A DNA stretch of 19,168 bases from an uncultured Bacteroidales bacterium (GTDB lineage: Bacteria; Bacteroidota; Bacteroidia; Bacteroidales; UBA932), in assembly GCA_946545765.1 (NCBI GenBank), contig CAMNNS010000013.1:1-19168 (forward strand), written 5' to 3'. The translations under genes were made by a program, and so were the position numbers. The notes beneath the pieces are model-generated. The model saw only the letters and a list, made by a program, of their open reading frames with translations. It did not search any database and was not told the DNA's origin. Shown piece by piece: positions 6,623 to 14,549 of the stretch. Every line of letters begins with the position of its first letter. Within the stretch, counting starts at the first letter, position 1.

Positions 6623-8494
6623 TTATAGTAAATCAAAAATTTCTTCTAAATGTATTCCATGTGAGCCTTTTACAAGGATTGTGGCTCTTTTGGGCTTATT
6701 CTCTTTGAGTAGTTCTTTTAATTCAGATAGTTTTTTACAAATGGTAACTTGTATCTGATTCTTACCTTTAACCAATTTGATACAAGAAGCCCTTTTATTG
6801 TATAATTCTTTATATGCATTTGCAAATTCATCTCCTACAAAAAAGATCTTTTTTGGTTTTTTATTAAGAGCAAGGCTTATAATATTTTTATGTTCTTTTA
6901 AAGAATCTTTTCCAAGTTCAAGCATATCTCCTAAAATAAGTACTTTATCTCCATTTGTTTTTAATTGAGAAAAACTCTCGATAGAGGCAGTCATACTTGT
7001 AGGGTTGGCATTATAGGTGTCTTTTATAATGGTGTTACTCCCACTCTTTTCCATTTGAGAGCGGTTGTTAGAAGGTATATAATTGGCAATAGCTTTTACA
7101 GCCTCTTGAGTAGAGACATCAAAATGTGTTGCAATAGTAAGTGCGGCAAGAACATTATCAACATTGTAATTTCCAATAAGTTTAGTCTTTACCTTTACCA
7201 TTTTGCCCTTTTTTGCAGAACCACTCATATCGGGAATTTCTATCTTCAAAAATGGGTCGGTACTTTTGCTTTCCAATATATTTGCACAATTATTATTTAT
7301 CCCATAAGGGACAATTTGGAGATTAGGTCTCTTTGTTACCATCTCCATAAGATTTTCATTATCAATGTTTACAAAAGCAATCTTTTTATATTCTTGCAAA
7401 TTGTCGTATAGTTCTCCTTTAGCTTTCTTTACTCCATCTAAAGAGCCAAAACCTTGAATATGAGCTTTACCTACATTTGTTATCAATCCAAACGAAGGGC
7501 AAACAATAGATACAAGTTTAGCAATATCATTAGGATGAGAAGCTCCCATCTCTATAACTGCAACTTCTGTCTCTTTATTTATTCTGAATAGAGTAATAGG
7601 TACACCAATATCATTATTTAAATTTCCTTCTGTAGCTACAACTTTGTATTTGGCAGATAATACGCAATTTATAAGCTCTTTTGTGGTTGTTTTTCCATTG
7701 GTTCCCGTAAGGGCAATTACAGGAATTTTATATTGTAACCTATGGTGCTTTGCAAGAAGCTGAAATGTTTTTAATACATCATCTACCCAAATAACTTTCT
7801 CGGGATATAATTTTTTAGCACTATTTGCTATCTCTTTGTTGTCTGCAATAACATAAGATGCCCCCTTTTCTAATGCTTTTATTATAAAGTTATTCCCATC
7901 AAAGTTGTCCCCTTTAAGGGCAAAGAACATTTTCCCTTTTACATCTTCTCTTGTATCGGTGCATATACCTTTACATTTTTGATATAAAACATATAATTTA
8001 AATATATCAGGTTTTCCGTTTTTGTTTGCAATTTTAGATACAGAAACAATATTCGCCTTAACACTTAACCCAGTTGAACCGAATCCTCCTTCACCTCTTA
8101 GAGTGTCTGTAAGTTTTTCTACAACAGACCATTGTACTTGCTGATATTTAGCAATTACCATTTGAGCAATTCTCTCGCCCGGCTTTATTATAAAAGTATC
8201 TTTACTTAAATTAACAAGTATAACTTTTATTTCACCTCTATAATCTGCATCAATTGTCCCGGGAGCATTAGCAACTGTTACTCCATATTTAGCTGCTAAT
8301 CCGCTTCTTGGTCTTATCTGAGCCTCATAACCTTGTGGTAGCTCGATATATAAACCAGTAGGGATCATTGCCCTTTCAAGTGATTTTAGTTCTATTGGAC
8401 TATCTATGTTTGCATTTATATCCATACCTGCAGAGAGTGGGGTTGCATATTTAGGGGTAGGATATTGAGATTTATTTACAATTTTTACTATCAT
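6623..8494 (-). CDS. dUTPase-MurF fusion protein (dUTP diphosphatase + UDP-MurNAc-tripeptide:D-Ala-D-Ala ligase)
   Basis: One uninterrupted 623-residue frame encodes two enzymes. Residues 1-142 are a complete trimeric-type dUTPase (dUTP to dUMP + PPi) with all five motifs: SAGMDI (21-26), RPRSGLA (61-67), GTIDADYRGE (79-88), GERIAQMV (106-113) and the C-terminal RGEGGFGSTG (133-142). Residues from about 163 on are a full MurF, which adds D-Ala-D-Ala to the peptidoglycan precursor in the cytoplasm: N-terminal substrate domain (GICTDTRE...FFALKGDNFDG), P-loop GTNGKTTTK (264-272), GGVKKAKGE-like lysine region (about 352-361), and KDTYNANPTS (491-500). The roughly 20-residue linker (143-162) has no Met, GTG or TTG codon, so MurF has no conventional start of its own. 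The flippase gene lies 56 nt upstream and a YeiH-family gene 12 nt downstream. The fusion is discussed in the findings; domain calls are firm. Confidence 0.93.
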   Translation of the reverse strand: MIVKIVNKSQYPTPKYATPLSAGMDINANIDSPIELKSLERAMIPTGLYIELPQGYEAQIRPRSGLAAKYGVTVANAPGTIDADYRGEIKVILVNLSKDTFIIKPGERIAQMVIAKYQQVQWSVVEKLTDTLRGEGGFGSTGLSVKANIVSVSKIANKNGKPDIFKLYVLYQKCKGICTDTREDVKGKMFFALKGDNFDGNNFIIKALEKGASYVIADNKEIANSAKKLYPEKVIWVDDVLKTFQLLAKHHRLQYKIPVIALTGTNGKTTTKELINCVLSAKYKVVATEGNLNNDIGVPITLFRINKETEVAVIEMGASHPNDIAKLVSIVCPSFGLITNVGKAHIQGFGSLDGVKKAKGELYDNLQEYKKIAFVNIDNENLMEMVTKRPNLQIVPYGINNNCANILESKSTDPFLKIEIPDMSGSAKKGKMVKVKTKLIGNYNVDNVLAALTIATHFDVSTQEAVKAIANYIPSNNRSQMEKSGSNTIIKDTYNANPTSMTASIESFSQLKTNGDKVLILGDMLELGKDSLKEHKNIISLALNKKPKKIFFVGDEFANAYKELYNKRASCIKLVKGKNQIQVTICKKLSELKELLKENKPKRATILVKGSHGIHLEEIFDLL

Positions 8495-8550
8495 AAATTA
8501 TTGATTTTCACTTTTAATCTATTGTAATAATGTTTATTAGCTTATATTGT

Positions 8551-10083
8551 TTACTTATCGCGATGCAAAATACCTTTTAATAAATTGCTTCTTTTATCTA
8601 TATACCAAATATAAGATGCCATAAAGATAGTATTTATACACAGTTTTATTACCAACCATGGCTTATTATCTATATTAATCTCTACTGCCATTATACTTTG
8701 AATTGCCCAAATTACAACCTCTGAGAGAATATATAAAGATATTCCCACTAAGATAAATTCTCCTATCTCTCTCCATTTATATGGTATAGGGTAATATTTA
8801 TTCCCAAGATAAGTACTATAAATTAGCATTACAATACAACTTGCCAAATGTACCAAGGCACTTGCCCAATATGAGAATTTTGGCATAAAAATTAAATTAC
8901 CTGCAATTGTAACGGCTAATCCAAGGAGTGTTATAGATACTGCATATTTTGTCTTGCCACTAAGTTTATACCACATAGAGACATTAAATAACATTCCTAA
9001 TACCACGTAGGAGATTAAAATTATAGGAATTGTCTCAAGAGCAGAGCGGAAGTCCTTACCAAGTATAAGCCCTATTATATCTATGTAAAATACTATTCCT
9101 AAGAAAATTAACATACAAAATAGGACAAAGTAGTTCATAATTTTTGCATACAATTCTTTAGAGCCTTTTTCTTTGTATCGGGAGAAGAAAAAAGGTTCTG
9201 CTGCATATCTGAACATTTGAATAAAGAGATTCATAATTACTGCAAGTTTTACAGCTGCTTGGTAAACTCCTAAATCGGCACTCCATCCTTCACCTGTATA
9301 ACCATCTCCAACTAAAAATCTAAACAAGAATCTATCAGCACCTTCATTTACAATCCCAGGGAGATTAGCAATCATCAACGGAATAGAGTATGGCATAATT
9401 TTCTTAAACAGCTCTTTATCAAATCCGAATTTAATTTTTAGTAGATCGGGAATGAATAGTAAAAAGCAGACAATACAACTTAAAAATACTGCAAGAATTA
9501 TATAAGAAAAATGAACTTGCGTAGGGATAAAATCTCCCCAAAAACTATTAGGGTGATTTGCAAAATATTTTGGAACAATAAAGAATAAGGCTAAGTTAAA
9601 AAGAAGTTCACTAATGATTTTTATAGTCTTGAAAATAGCAAACTTAAAAGCTTTTTGCATTTGTCTCAACCTTGCAAATAAAATTGCTGTAAATGAATCT
9701 AACACAAGAATTCCGCCGGTAAAAACAATCATTGCCCCTAAACCTTTATATCCAAGAAGCTCTGCGATATTATTTCTTAAAATACAAACAATAAAGAAGA
9801 ACAATATAGATATAGTTGAAACTACAGATAGAGCTGTGGAGAAAACTTTATTAGGATTCTTAGAATCTGTCGCAAATTTAAAACATCCTGTCTCTAAACC
9901 TAAAGCAAGAACAACTTGTAATACAGCGATATATGACATAATTTCTGTATATGCCCCATAGCCACTTGTTGGTAATATTCGGGTATATATAGGGACAAAA
10001 AAGAAATTAATAATTCTGGCAAGAATTGTACTTAGCCCATATATCGCTGTTTCCGATGCTAATTTTTTAAGAGGGTTGTCCAT
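8551..10083 (-). CDS. MOP-superfamily polysaccharide/lipid-linked oligosaccharide flippase (Wzx-like)
   Basis: This 510-residue protein has about 12-14 membrane helices. Its N-terminus (PLKKLASETAIYGLSTILAR...FVPIYTRILPTSGYGAYTEI) is typical of polysaccharide-biosynthesis flippases of the MOP superfamily, which move lipid-linked sugars across the inner membrane. The exact substrate (O-antigen, capsule or another lipid-linked unit) cannot be read from sequence. Its start codon overlaps the stop of the upstream patatin gene by one base (TAATG), a sign of translational coupling. The dut-murF fusion follows after 56 nt. In many Bacteroidota a flippase of this type precedes dut, so this arrangement looks conserved apart from the attached murF. 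Confidence 0.88.
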   Translation of the reverse strand: MDNPLKKLASETAIYGLSTILARIINFFFVPIYTRILPTSGYGAYTEIMSYIAVLQVVLALGLETGCFKFATDSKNPNKVFSTALSVVSTISILFFFIVCILRNNIAELLGYKGLGAMIVFTGGILVLDSFTAILFARLRQMQKAFKFAIFKTIKIISELLFNLALFFIVPKYFANHPNSFWGDFIPTQVHFSYIILAVFLSCIVCFLLFIPDLLKIKFGFDKELFKKIMPYSIPLMIANLPGIVNEGADRFLFRFLVGDGYTGEGWSADLGVYQAAVKLAVIMNLFIQMFRYAAEPFFFSRYKEKGSKELYAKIMNYFVLFCMLIFLGIVFYIDIIGLILGKDFRSALETIPIILISYVVLGMLFNVSMWYKLSGKTKYAVSITLLGLAVTIAGNLIFMPKFSYWASALVHLASCIVMLIYSTYLGNKYYPIPYKWREIGEFILVGISLYILSEVVIWAIQSIMAVEINIDNKPWLVIKLCINTIFMASYIWYIDKRSNLLKGILHRDK

Positions 10084-12488
10084 TACTGTTCTTGAAGTTT
10101 ATTGTTAAATATCAGAATACCAAAATTCAATTGAGGATACCATTTATGATTCCCTTTGCTGTAATAAGAGGTTGAAAATGAAAGTGGACCAATAGGGGTT
10201 TGCCAAACAATAGCCACATTAGCAATAGCTCCCCCTTTAGGATGTTTTTCTGAGTAATTCCAATCCCAACCACTATCACCCTTAATAATTGTTTTATATG
10301 GAGCGAACCATGAAAAAGTTGAGTGTATATAAAAAGTTCTTTTTATAAAAATTACAGGTGATATTCCTCCAGCGATAAATGATGGAGCTCTATAATCTTC
10401 TAACAATAAGGTTTTAGAGTGGCTTATTGGTTGATATGCAGGTGTAGATATAAGGGATGAATAATAGTTACTCAAATAAGTATGTTTTCTATAAGAAAAA
10501 TCTGCATTAACACCTATTGAGAAATGTTTACCTAAAGAGAAATACTTATCAATCTTAGCCCTTACAAAAGGTTGATGGTGAACCAACCCTTTTATTTTTG
10601 CCATCTTATTTGTAGTAGAACTTGGAGTAAAAGATTCGCTCATAAAATAGTATCCACCAATAATATAGCTATTAGAACCAGAGGTTGGATACATAATATA
10701 ATCTTGATTGTTCTGATAAATAGAAATAGATGGCGAAACAATAAAATTATCTCCTCTGTCTGGTATTTGATGAGAGTCTGTTATTCCATTCAGAAACGAA
10801 CTTTGATATGTCCTCCCTATTTTTGTAGAAAAGTCTATCATTATATTCTTCTTAAATAGAATAGGGGTGGTGATACCAATTTTTGAATAGAACTCTTTAA
10901 CCTGTACATTTTTAGGTAATTTGTTTGAGTTCAAAAGTGCTTGATTTCCATTAAAGTAATCAAATTGGTGTGCAACAAAATCTCCATAATAATATGCTAA
11001 AGGTGTTACACCAATGTCATGCCTAAATTTAAGAATAGTCCCTCTATACAATTTACCTAAATTACCACCTAAAGATATTCTCCAAGGATTCATTCCTCTA
11101 TGTAAATATTTCAGTCCAACACATATCTGATTTAAGGAAGAAGATGAAATATTTCCCCCCAATGAGAGTGTAAAAGGTGCCCCCTTTGAGGCGTAAATTT
11201 TAAGAAGGATGGGGTCATTTTCTCCTTTTAAGGAATCTGTCACATATGTTGGGTAGAATTTTCTCACCATTCCGCTCTCTGTAATTCTGTAGTAGGCTTC
11301 TTTAAATTGTTGCAGAGAAAAATCTTTTCTTGTATCAAAACGGGCTGTTCTCCCGATAAAACTTTTAGCCCTTTTTGATAAATCTCCCTCAATTATGACA
11401 TCTCTGTATATTTTAATAGGCTTAAATTTCTTTTTAAAAGATAATCGCTTTTCTGTAATATCATTTATATATTCTTGGTTATAAGCGTTTTTTTTAATGG
11501 TGCTCTCTTTAATTTTGTCTATTACCTTGATAGTTTCCTCATAGCCAAGTTGTACAATTTGTTCTATTTTAGTAAAATCAAAAATAGGAAACTTCTCATA
11601 ATTACCTTTAATTACTATCCCAATAGAATCTGGGATAGAATAGTCTGAATCTTGCGACATCATACCAAACACTAATGAAACTAAATCATCATCTTTAATA
11701 GTAATATTGCCTGAAATACATTTAGAACCAATGAGATAGTCGGGTTTATGTATGTCTAACATTTTCTTCCATGGGAAATTATCATAAATGCCTCCATCAT
11801 AAAGCACTGTACTATCGGTAGATACAGGGCTAAACATCATAGGAAAAGCCATAGAAGCTCTAATCGCACTACCTAAATCCCCCGTTCTATGTATAATCGC
11901 CTGTTTCTTGTTTATATCTGCAGAGACACAAAAAAAGGGGATCATTAAAGAATCAAAATTAAATTTTGCAGCCTTGTTTGCTTCTACAAAGAAATCTAAT
12001 ACGGCAAAATCCATAGGATAATTAGAAATAAGGCTGTTTGGGAGAACTGCTCTCCAAGTCTTTATGGTATCTTTATCCTTGTCTTTCAACTCTTTCTCAA
12101 AATGGATAGAGAAAAGAGAGGGGTTATCCATATCCTTGTAATAGTATTTTGGATAGGAGATTTCATCTTTTCCTAATGCCCATTTTAGAAAGTTTTCTGT
12201 TTTAAATAAATCTATCATTTGTTGAGGTGTGTAGCCTATAGCGTAAAGCCCTGCAACTATAGCACCCATAGAGGTTCCGCAGATATAGTCTATTGGAATG
12301 TGATTCTCTTCAAGAGCCTTAATTACACCTATATGGCAAAATCCTTTGGCACCCCCGCCACTCAATACCAATCCTACAGATTTATTTTGTATCTTAATTG
12401 TATCATTTTGAGAGTGAGCCTTTAAGCTATTAGAAAAGATAAATATTAATGCAATAAAAATAGATTTTGTAAATATAAATTTAAACAT
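10083..12488 (-). CDS. Patatin-like phospholipase with POTRA-like segment and C-terminal outer-membrane beta-barrel (PlpD-like)
   Basis: The 801-residue protein begins with a signal peptide (hydrophobic 4-20, likely cleavage near KAHSQ). The patatin domain follows: oxyanion loop SGGGAKG (43-49), nucleophile GTSMG with Ser73, and the DGG motif with Asp231, forming the Ser-Asp dyad of lipid acyl hydrolases. Residues around 340-430 (IEGDLSKRAKSFIGR...) look like a POTRA-type domain, and the rest (about 440-801) alternates polar and hydrophobic residues with Gly/aromatic-rich strands and a GPLSFSTSYY segment, as in BamA/TpsB-type 16-strand barrels. The protein should therefore sit in the outer membrane with the lipase delivered by or attached to its own barrel. 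It heads the envelope operon and is coupled to the flippase by a one-base stop/start overlap. Confidence 0.9.
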   Translation of the reverse strand: MFKFIFTKSIFIALIFIFSNSLKAHSQNDTIKIQNKSVGLVLSGGGAKGFCHIGVIKALEENHIPIDYICGTSMGAIVAGLYAIGYTPQQMIDLFKTENFLKWALGKDEISYPKYYYKDMDNPSLFSIHFEKELKDKDKDTIKTWRAVLPNSLISNYPMDFAVLDFFVEANKAAKFNFDSLMIPFFCVSADINKKQAIIHRTGDLGSAIRASMAFPMMFSPVSTDSTVLYDGGIYDNFPWKKMLDIHKPDYLIGSKCISGNITIKDDDLVSLVFGMMSQDSDYSIPDSIGIVIKGNYEKFPIFDFTKIEQIVQLGYEETIKVIDKIKESTIKKNAYNQEYINDITEKRLSFKKKFKPIKIYRDVIIEGDLSKRAKSFIGRTARFDTRKDFSLQQFKEAYYRITESGMVRKFYPTYVTDSLKGENDPILLKIYASKGAPFTLSLGGNISSSSLNQICVGLKYLHRGMNPWRISLGGNLGKLYRGTILKFRHDIGVTPLAYYYGDFVAHQFDYFNGNQALLNSNKLPKNVQVKEFYSKIGITTPILFKKNIMIDFSTKIGRTYQSSFLNGITDSHQIPDRGDNFIVSPSISIYQNNQDYIMYPTSGSNSYIIGGYYFMSESFTPSSTTNKMAKIKGLVHHQPFVRAKIDKYFSLGKHFSIGVNADFSYRKHTYLSNYYSSLISTPAYQPISHSKTLLLEDYRAPSFIAGGISPVIFIKRTFYIHSTFSWFAPYKTIIKGDSGWDWNYSEKHPKGGAIANVAIVWQTPIGPLSFSTSYYSKGNHKWYPQLNFGILIFNNKLQEQ

Positions 12489-12518
12489 GCTCTCTCTATT
12501 TAACTAAAAAACTCAATG

Positions 12519-12539
12519 TTGCTCAATTATAATGAGCAA
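12519..12539 (-). promoter_or_regulatory. Leader hairpin upstream of the patatin gene
   Basis: A 7-bp perfect inverted repeat (TTGCTCA/TGAGCAA, 7-nt spacer) lies 31 nt before the patatin start codon on the transcribed strand, followed by a run of T residues (12505-12510 read as T on the minus strand). It could be a leader structure or a weak attenuator. Support is structural only. Confidence 0.35.
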
Positions 12540-12573
12540 AAAATGTTTTTGACATAATTATTATTTTATGAGA

Positions 12574-12598
12574 AAAACAGGCAATTATAATCATTGCC
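12574..12598 (-). terminator. Candidate terminator of the secreted-protein gene, or attenuator in the patatin leader
   Basis: On the minus strand, GGCAAT and ATTGCC (12598-12593 and 12585-12580) form a 6-bp stem with a 7-nt loop, followed by TGTTTTTC. It lies 81 nt after the stop of the gene at 12679, so it can end that transcript. A -7 promoter element for the patatin operon sits upstream of it (12630-12637), so if that promoter is used the hairpin lies in the patatin leader. Confidence 0.42.
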
Positions 12599-12629
12599 AT
12601 ATTATTGGCTGATTATAAATTAATTGATA

Positions 12630-12637
12630 CAAAGGTA
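12630..12637 (-). promoter_or_regulatory. Candidate -7 element for the patatin-flippase-dut-murF operon
   Basis: On the minus strand the sequence is TACCTTTG, an exact match to the Bacteroidota TAnnTTTG element. No TTTG is found 19-20 nt upstream, so only half of the promoter is recognisable. The predicted leader to the patatin start is about 135 nt and contains two hairpins. Confidence 0.42.
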
Positions 12638-12678
12638 TATATTTTATATCAAAAATAAAGATTTTCTTTATATATCTG

Positions 12679-13320
12679 TTACTTTTCTATCTCAAAATAT
12701 GGGTCATGTGAAACTCTTGTTAGTGTACATTTTTCTGGGACAGAAAATCCTACCCCTCTTGGCAAAGGTTCGCCAGGAGGCAAAAATAGCTTGCCATGTT
12801 CATTATAAAGATAATCAGACATATTCCAATAAATGCGATTATTAGAAGCATCAAAAATATCTGCCCTAACTTTAAATCCGCTCTCCTCTCTAAGTCTTGT
12901 ACAATCTTTAAATTGCCAGCATGTTACGCCTATGTAAGAATCTAACATAATTGGGAAAACTTCTGACATATATTTATTGTCAAAAGAGTTGTTTATAATA
13001 GATAACAATTTATGATGGTTGTCTTCTATCCTATATTTTGTAGTACTTAAAGAGTATGTTCCATAAAAGTTAAGAAAATATTCACCATAAACTCCTTTTA
13101 ACCTTATAATAAAAGTAGTATCCTCGCTTTTATATTGCCAAGTGCCTTCGTAAGCCAGTTTTTTCTTTACCCAATCTATAGGAATACCTTTTATTTCCGA
13201 TGGGTAGATAATAGTAGTATCATTTTGCCCCAAAACTTCTAACTTAGATGTTAGTATAATCAATACCAACAATAAATATTTTATGGTGTGCTTTAAAATA
13301 TGTGAAACCTTATTTATCAT
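12679..13320 (-). CDS. Secreted protein of unknown function
   Basis: The chosen start (MINKVSHILKH) gives 213 residues with a clear signal peptide: basic n-region, hydrophobic YLLLVLIILT, and a probable cleavage near VLG-QND, a common Bacteroidota pattern. The frame extends 20 codons further upstream, but that stretch overlaps the preceding reading frame; the ATG at 13320 leaves a 10-nt gap. The mature part (about 180 residues) has GTWQYKSEDTTFIIRLKGV, which looks like an opening beta-strand pair, a Cys-containing GVTCWQFKDCTRL segment and a closing PPGEPLPRGVGFSVPEKCTLTRV. The three or four cysteines could form disulphides in the periplasm. I do not recognise the family with confidence. It follows a frameshifted gene under a strong promoter and is probably cotranscribed with it. 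Confidence 0.75.
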   Translation of the reverse strand: MINKVSHILKHTIKYLLLVLIILTSKLEVLGQNDTTIIYPSEIKGIPIDWVKKKLAYEGTWQYKSEDTTFIIRLKGVYGEYFLNFYGTYSLSTTKYRIEDNHHKLLSIINNSFDNKYMSEVFPIMLDSYIGVTCWQFKDCTRLREESGFKVRADIFDASNNRIYWNMSDYLYNEHGKLFLPPGEPLPRGVGFSVPEKCTLTRVSHDPYFEIEK

Positions 13321-13330
13321 ATGAAAACAA

Positions 13331-13640
13331 TTAATATTTAAAACAATTGAAAGAAGGCTTTTCTGTATAATATGAAGCAACTAAAGAGTCAAAGTCAAAT
13401 ACTAAAACTCCCTTTCGAGTAGTATAAACAGATAGAATATTAAAGTATAACCCATATTGATTTAAAAATTCTTGCAATTGAGGATACATGCTCTGTGCTG
13501 ATACTTTATTTTCGAAGAATTTTGAAAATGTTTCTTCGAAATTTGTTAGTGCGTTAGATATTTCTTTAGAAGCTTGAAAAGAATCATCAACAGTGCAGGA
13601 AGAGAATAGAGTAGAAAAGAATCTAATTGTGTGATTTCAT
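13331..13640 (-). pseudogene. Probably frameshifted short gene of unknown function, possible lipoprotein
   Basis: An ATG at 13640 lies about 30 nt after a perfect Bacteroidota promoter, but its frame ends after five codons (M K S H N stop). The adjacent frame is open from 13636 to the TAA at 13331-13333, about 100 codons, with protein-like composition: IRFFSTLFSSC, then TVDDSFQASKEISNALTNFEE, QLQEFLNQYGLYFNILSVYTTRKG and VLVFDFDSLVASYY. That frame has no ATG, GTG or TTG near its 5' end; the first Met is mid-protein. Removing one base in the CACA stretch would join start and frame as MKSQIRFFSTLFSSC, which resembles a short lipoprotein signal with Cys at about residue 15. The gene at 12679-13320 begins 10 nt after the stop. 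Either the gene is broken, or it uses a non-standard start or a recoding event. Function unknown. Confidence 0.6.
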
Positions 13641-13670
13641 ATTACTGTAATATTTAATAGGTTATTGTAA

Positions 13671-13701
13671 CAAATATACTATAATGAATTGTAAATTCAA
13701 A
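13671..13701 (-). promoter_or_regulatory. Bacteroidota promoter for the 13640-12679 genes
   Basis: On the minus strand, TTTG (13701-13698) is followed by a 19-nt spacer and TATATTTG (13678-13671). Both elements and the spacing match the phylum consensus TTTG-N19/20-TAnnTTTG exactly. Transcription should start near 13665, giving a leader of about 25 nt to the ATG at 13640. Confidence 0.8.
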
Positions 13702-13770
13702 ATATGAGTGAAATAATGAAATTTTCTCATATAAAAAGGTGAATTATTAATCTTTGTATCAAATTTTATA

Positions 13771-13778
13771 TAAATTTG
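13771..13778 (+). promoter_or_regulatory. Candidate -7 element for the cyclophilin gene
   Basis: TAAATTTG matches TAnnTTTG and would give a leader of about 60 nt. The nearest upstream TTTG (13753-13756) is only 14 nt away, short of the usual 19-20, so the assignment is weak. The element overlaps an 8-bp inverted repeat (TCAAATTT 13759-13766, AAATTTGA 13772-13779). Confidence 0.35.
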
Positions 13779-13846
13779 AAAAGTAATAAAGTGATATTTA
13801 CAATTTGTAATCAATATACAATAAATAACTAAAACGTTGCAAAATT

Positions 13847-14524
13847 ATGAAAATTAAGTTTTTTGCCCTAACATTATTGGTAGCTTTAATAGCATTTGGA
13901 TGTAAAAATTCAAATAAAACAGATGAAAATCAAAATGTAGAAACTATGGATAATAAAGAGTTACAAGAGACCAAAGAGAGTGCTTTGGCATTTAATCCCG
14001 ATTCGGTTGTTGCAGAACCTATTTTTGACATCGTAACAACTATGGGTACAATACGAATAAAGCTTTATGAAGATACCCCAAAACATAGAGACAATTTTGT
14101 GAAATTGGCTTCAGAAAGGTTTTTTGATGGAATACTATTTCATAGAATAATACCAAATTTTATGATTCAGGCGGGCGATCCTAATACAAAAGACCCTAAT
14201 GCCGATCCACAAACATTTGGGACAGGAGATCCAGGTTATAAGATTCCTGCCGAGATTCTCCCCAATCATAGACACAAAAAGGGAGCTTTAGCAGCGGCAA
14301 GACAGGGTGGAAAAGCTAATCCCGAGAGAAAATCGTCGGGTTCTCAATTCTATTTAGTTCAAGATGAACAAGGTTGTTCACATTTAGATGGAGAATATAC
14401 AATATTTGGCGAGACCATTAGTGGATTAGATATAATAGATGCTATAGCGGCTGTCCCTACAGGGGCGAGAGATATTCCTACCACTCCTGTAAAAATAATC
14501 AGAGTAGATTTAGTAAAGGAATAA
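13847..14524 (+). CDS. Cyclophilin-type peptidyl-prolyl cis-trans isomerase, lipoprotein
   Basis: This 225-residue protein starts with a lipoprotein signal peptide (MKIKFFALTLLVALIAFGC) whose lipobox Cys is residue 19, followed by a polar linker of about 35 residues and a cyclophilin domain from about residue 58. Active-site residues match cyclophilin A: FHRIIPNFMIQAGD (98-111) with the catalytic Arg100 and Gln108, the GALAAAR strand (146-152) and SGSQFYLV (164-171). It should catalyse proline isomerisation during folding of envelope proteins in the periplasm, anchored to a membrane by lipid. The next gene downstream on the same strand is rpsP, after a 237-nt gap that holds a terminator, so the gene is probably monocistronic. 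Confidence 0.94.
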   Translation: MKIKFFALTLLVALIAFGCKNSNKTDENQNVETMDNKELQETKESALAFNPDSVVAEPIFDIVTTMGTIRIKLYEDTPKHRDNFVKLASERFFDGILFHRIIPNFMIQAGDPNTKDPNADPQTFGTGDPGYKIPAEILPNHRHKKGALAAARQGGKANPERKSSGSQFYLVQDEQGCSHLDGEYTIFGETISGLDIIDAIAAVPTGARDIPTTPVKIIRVDLVKE

Positions 14525-14549
14525 AACTTTTGAACGCCATTTTTATACT

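Noticed and set aside
10572..10859. Plus-strand ORF inside the patatin-barrel gene
   Set aside because: It is a shadow in the opposite strand of a well-supported gene and has no recognisable motifs.
12624..12845. 73-codon plus-strand ORF across the patatin promoter region
   Set aside because: It is mostly antisense to the secreted-protein gene, with no family features or consistent context.
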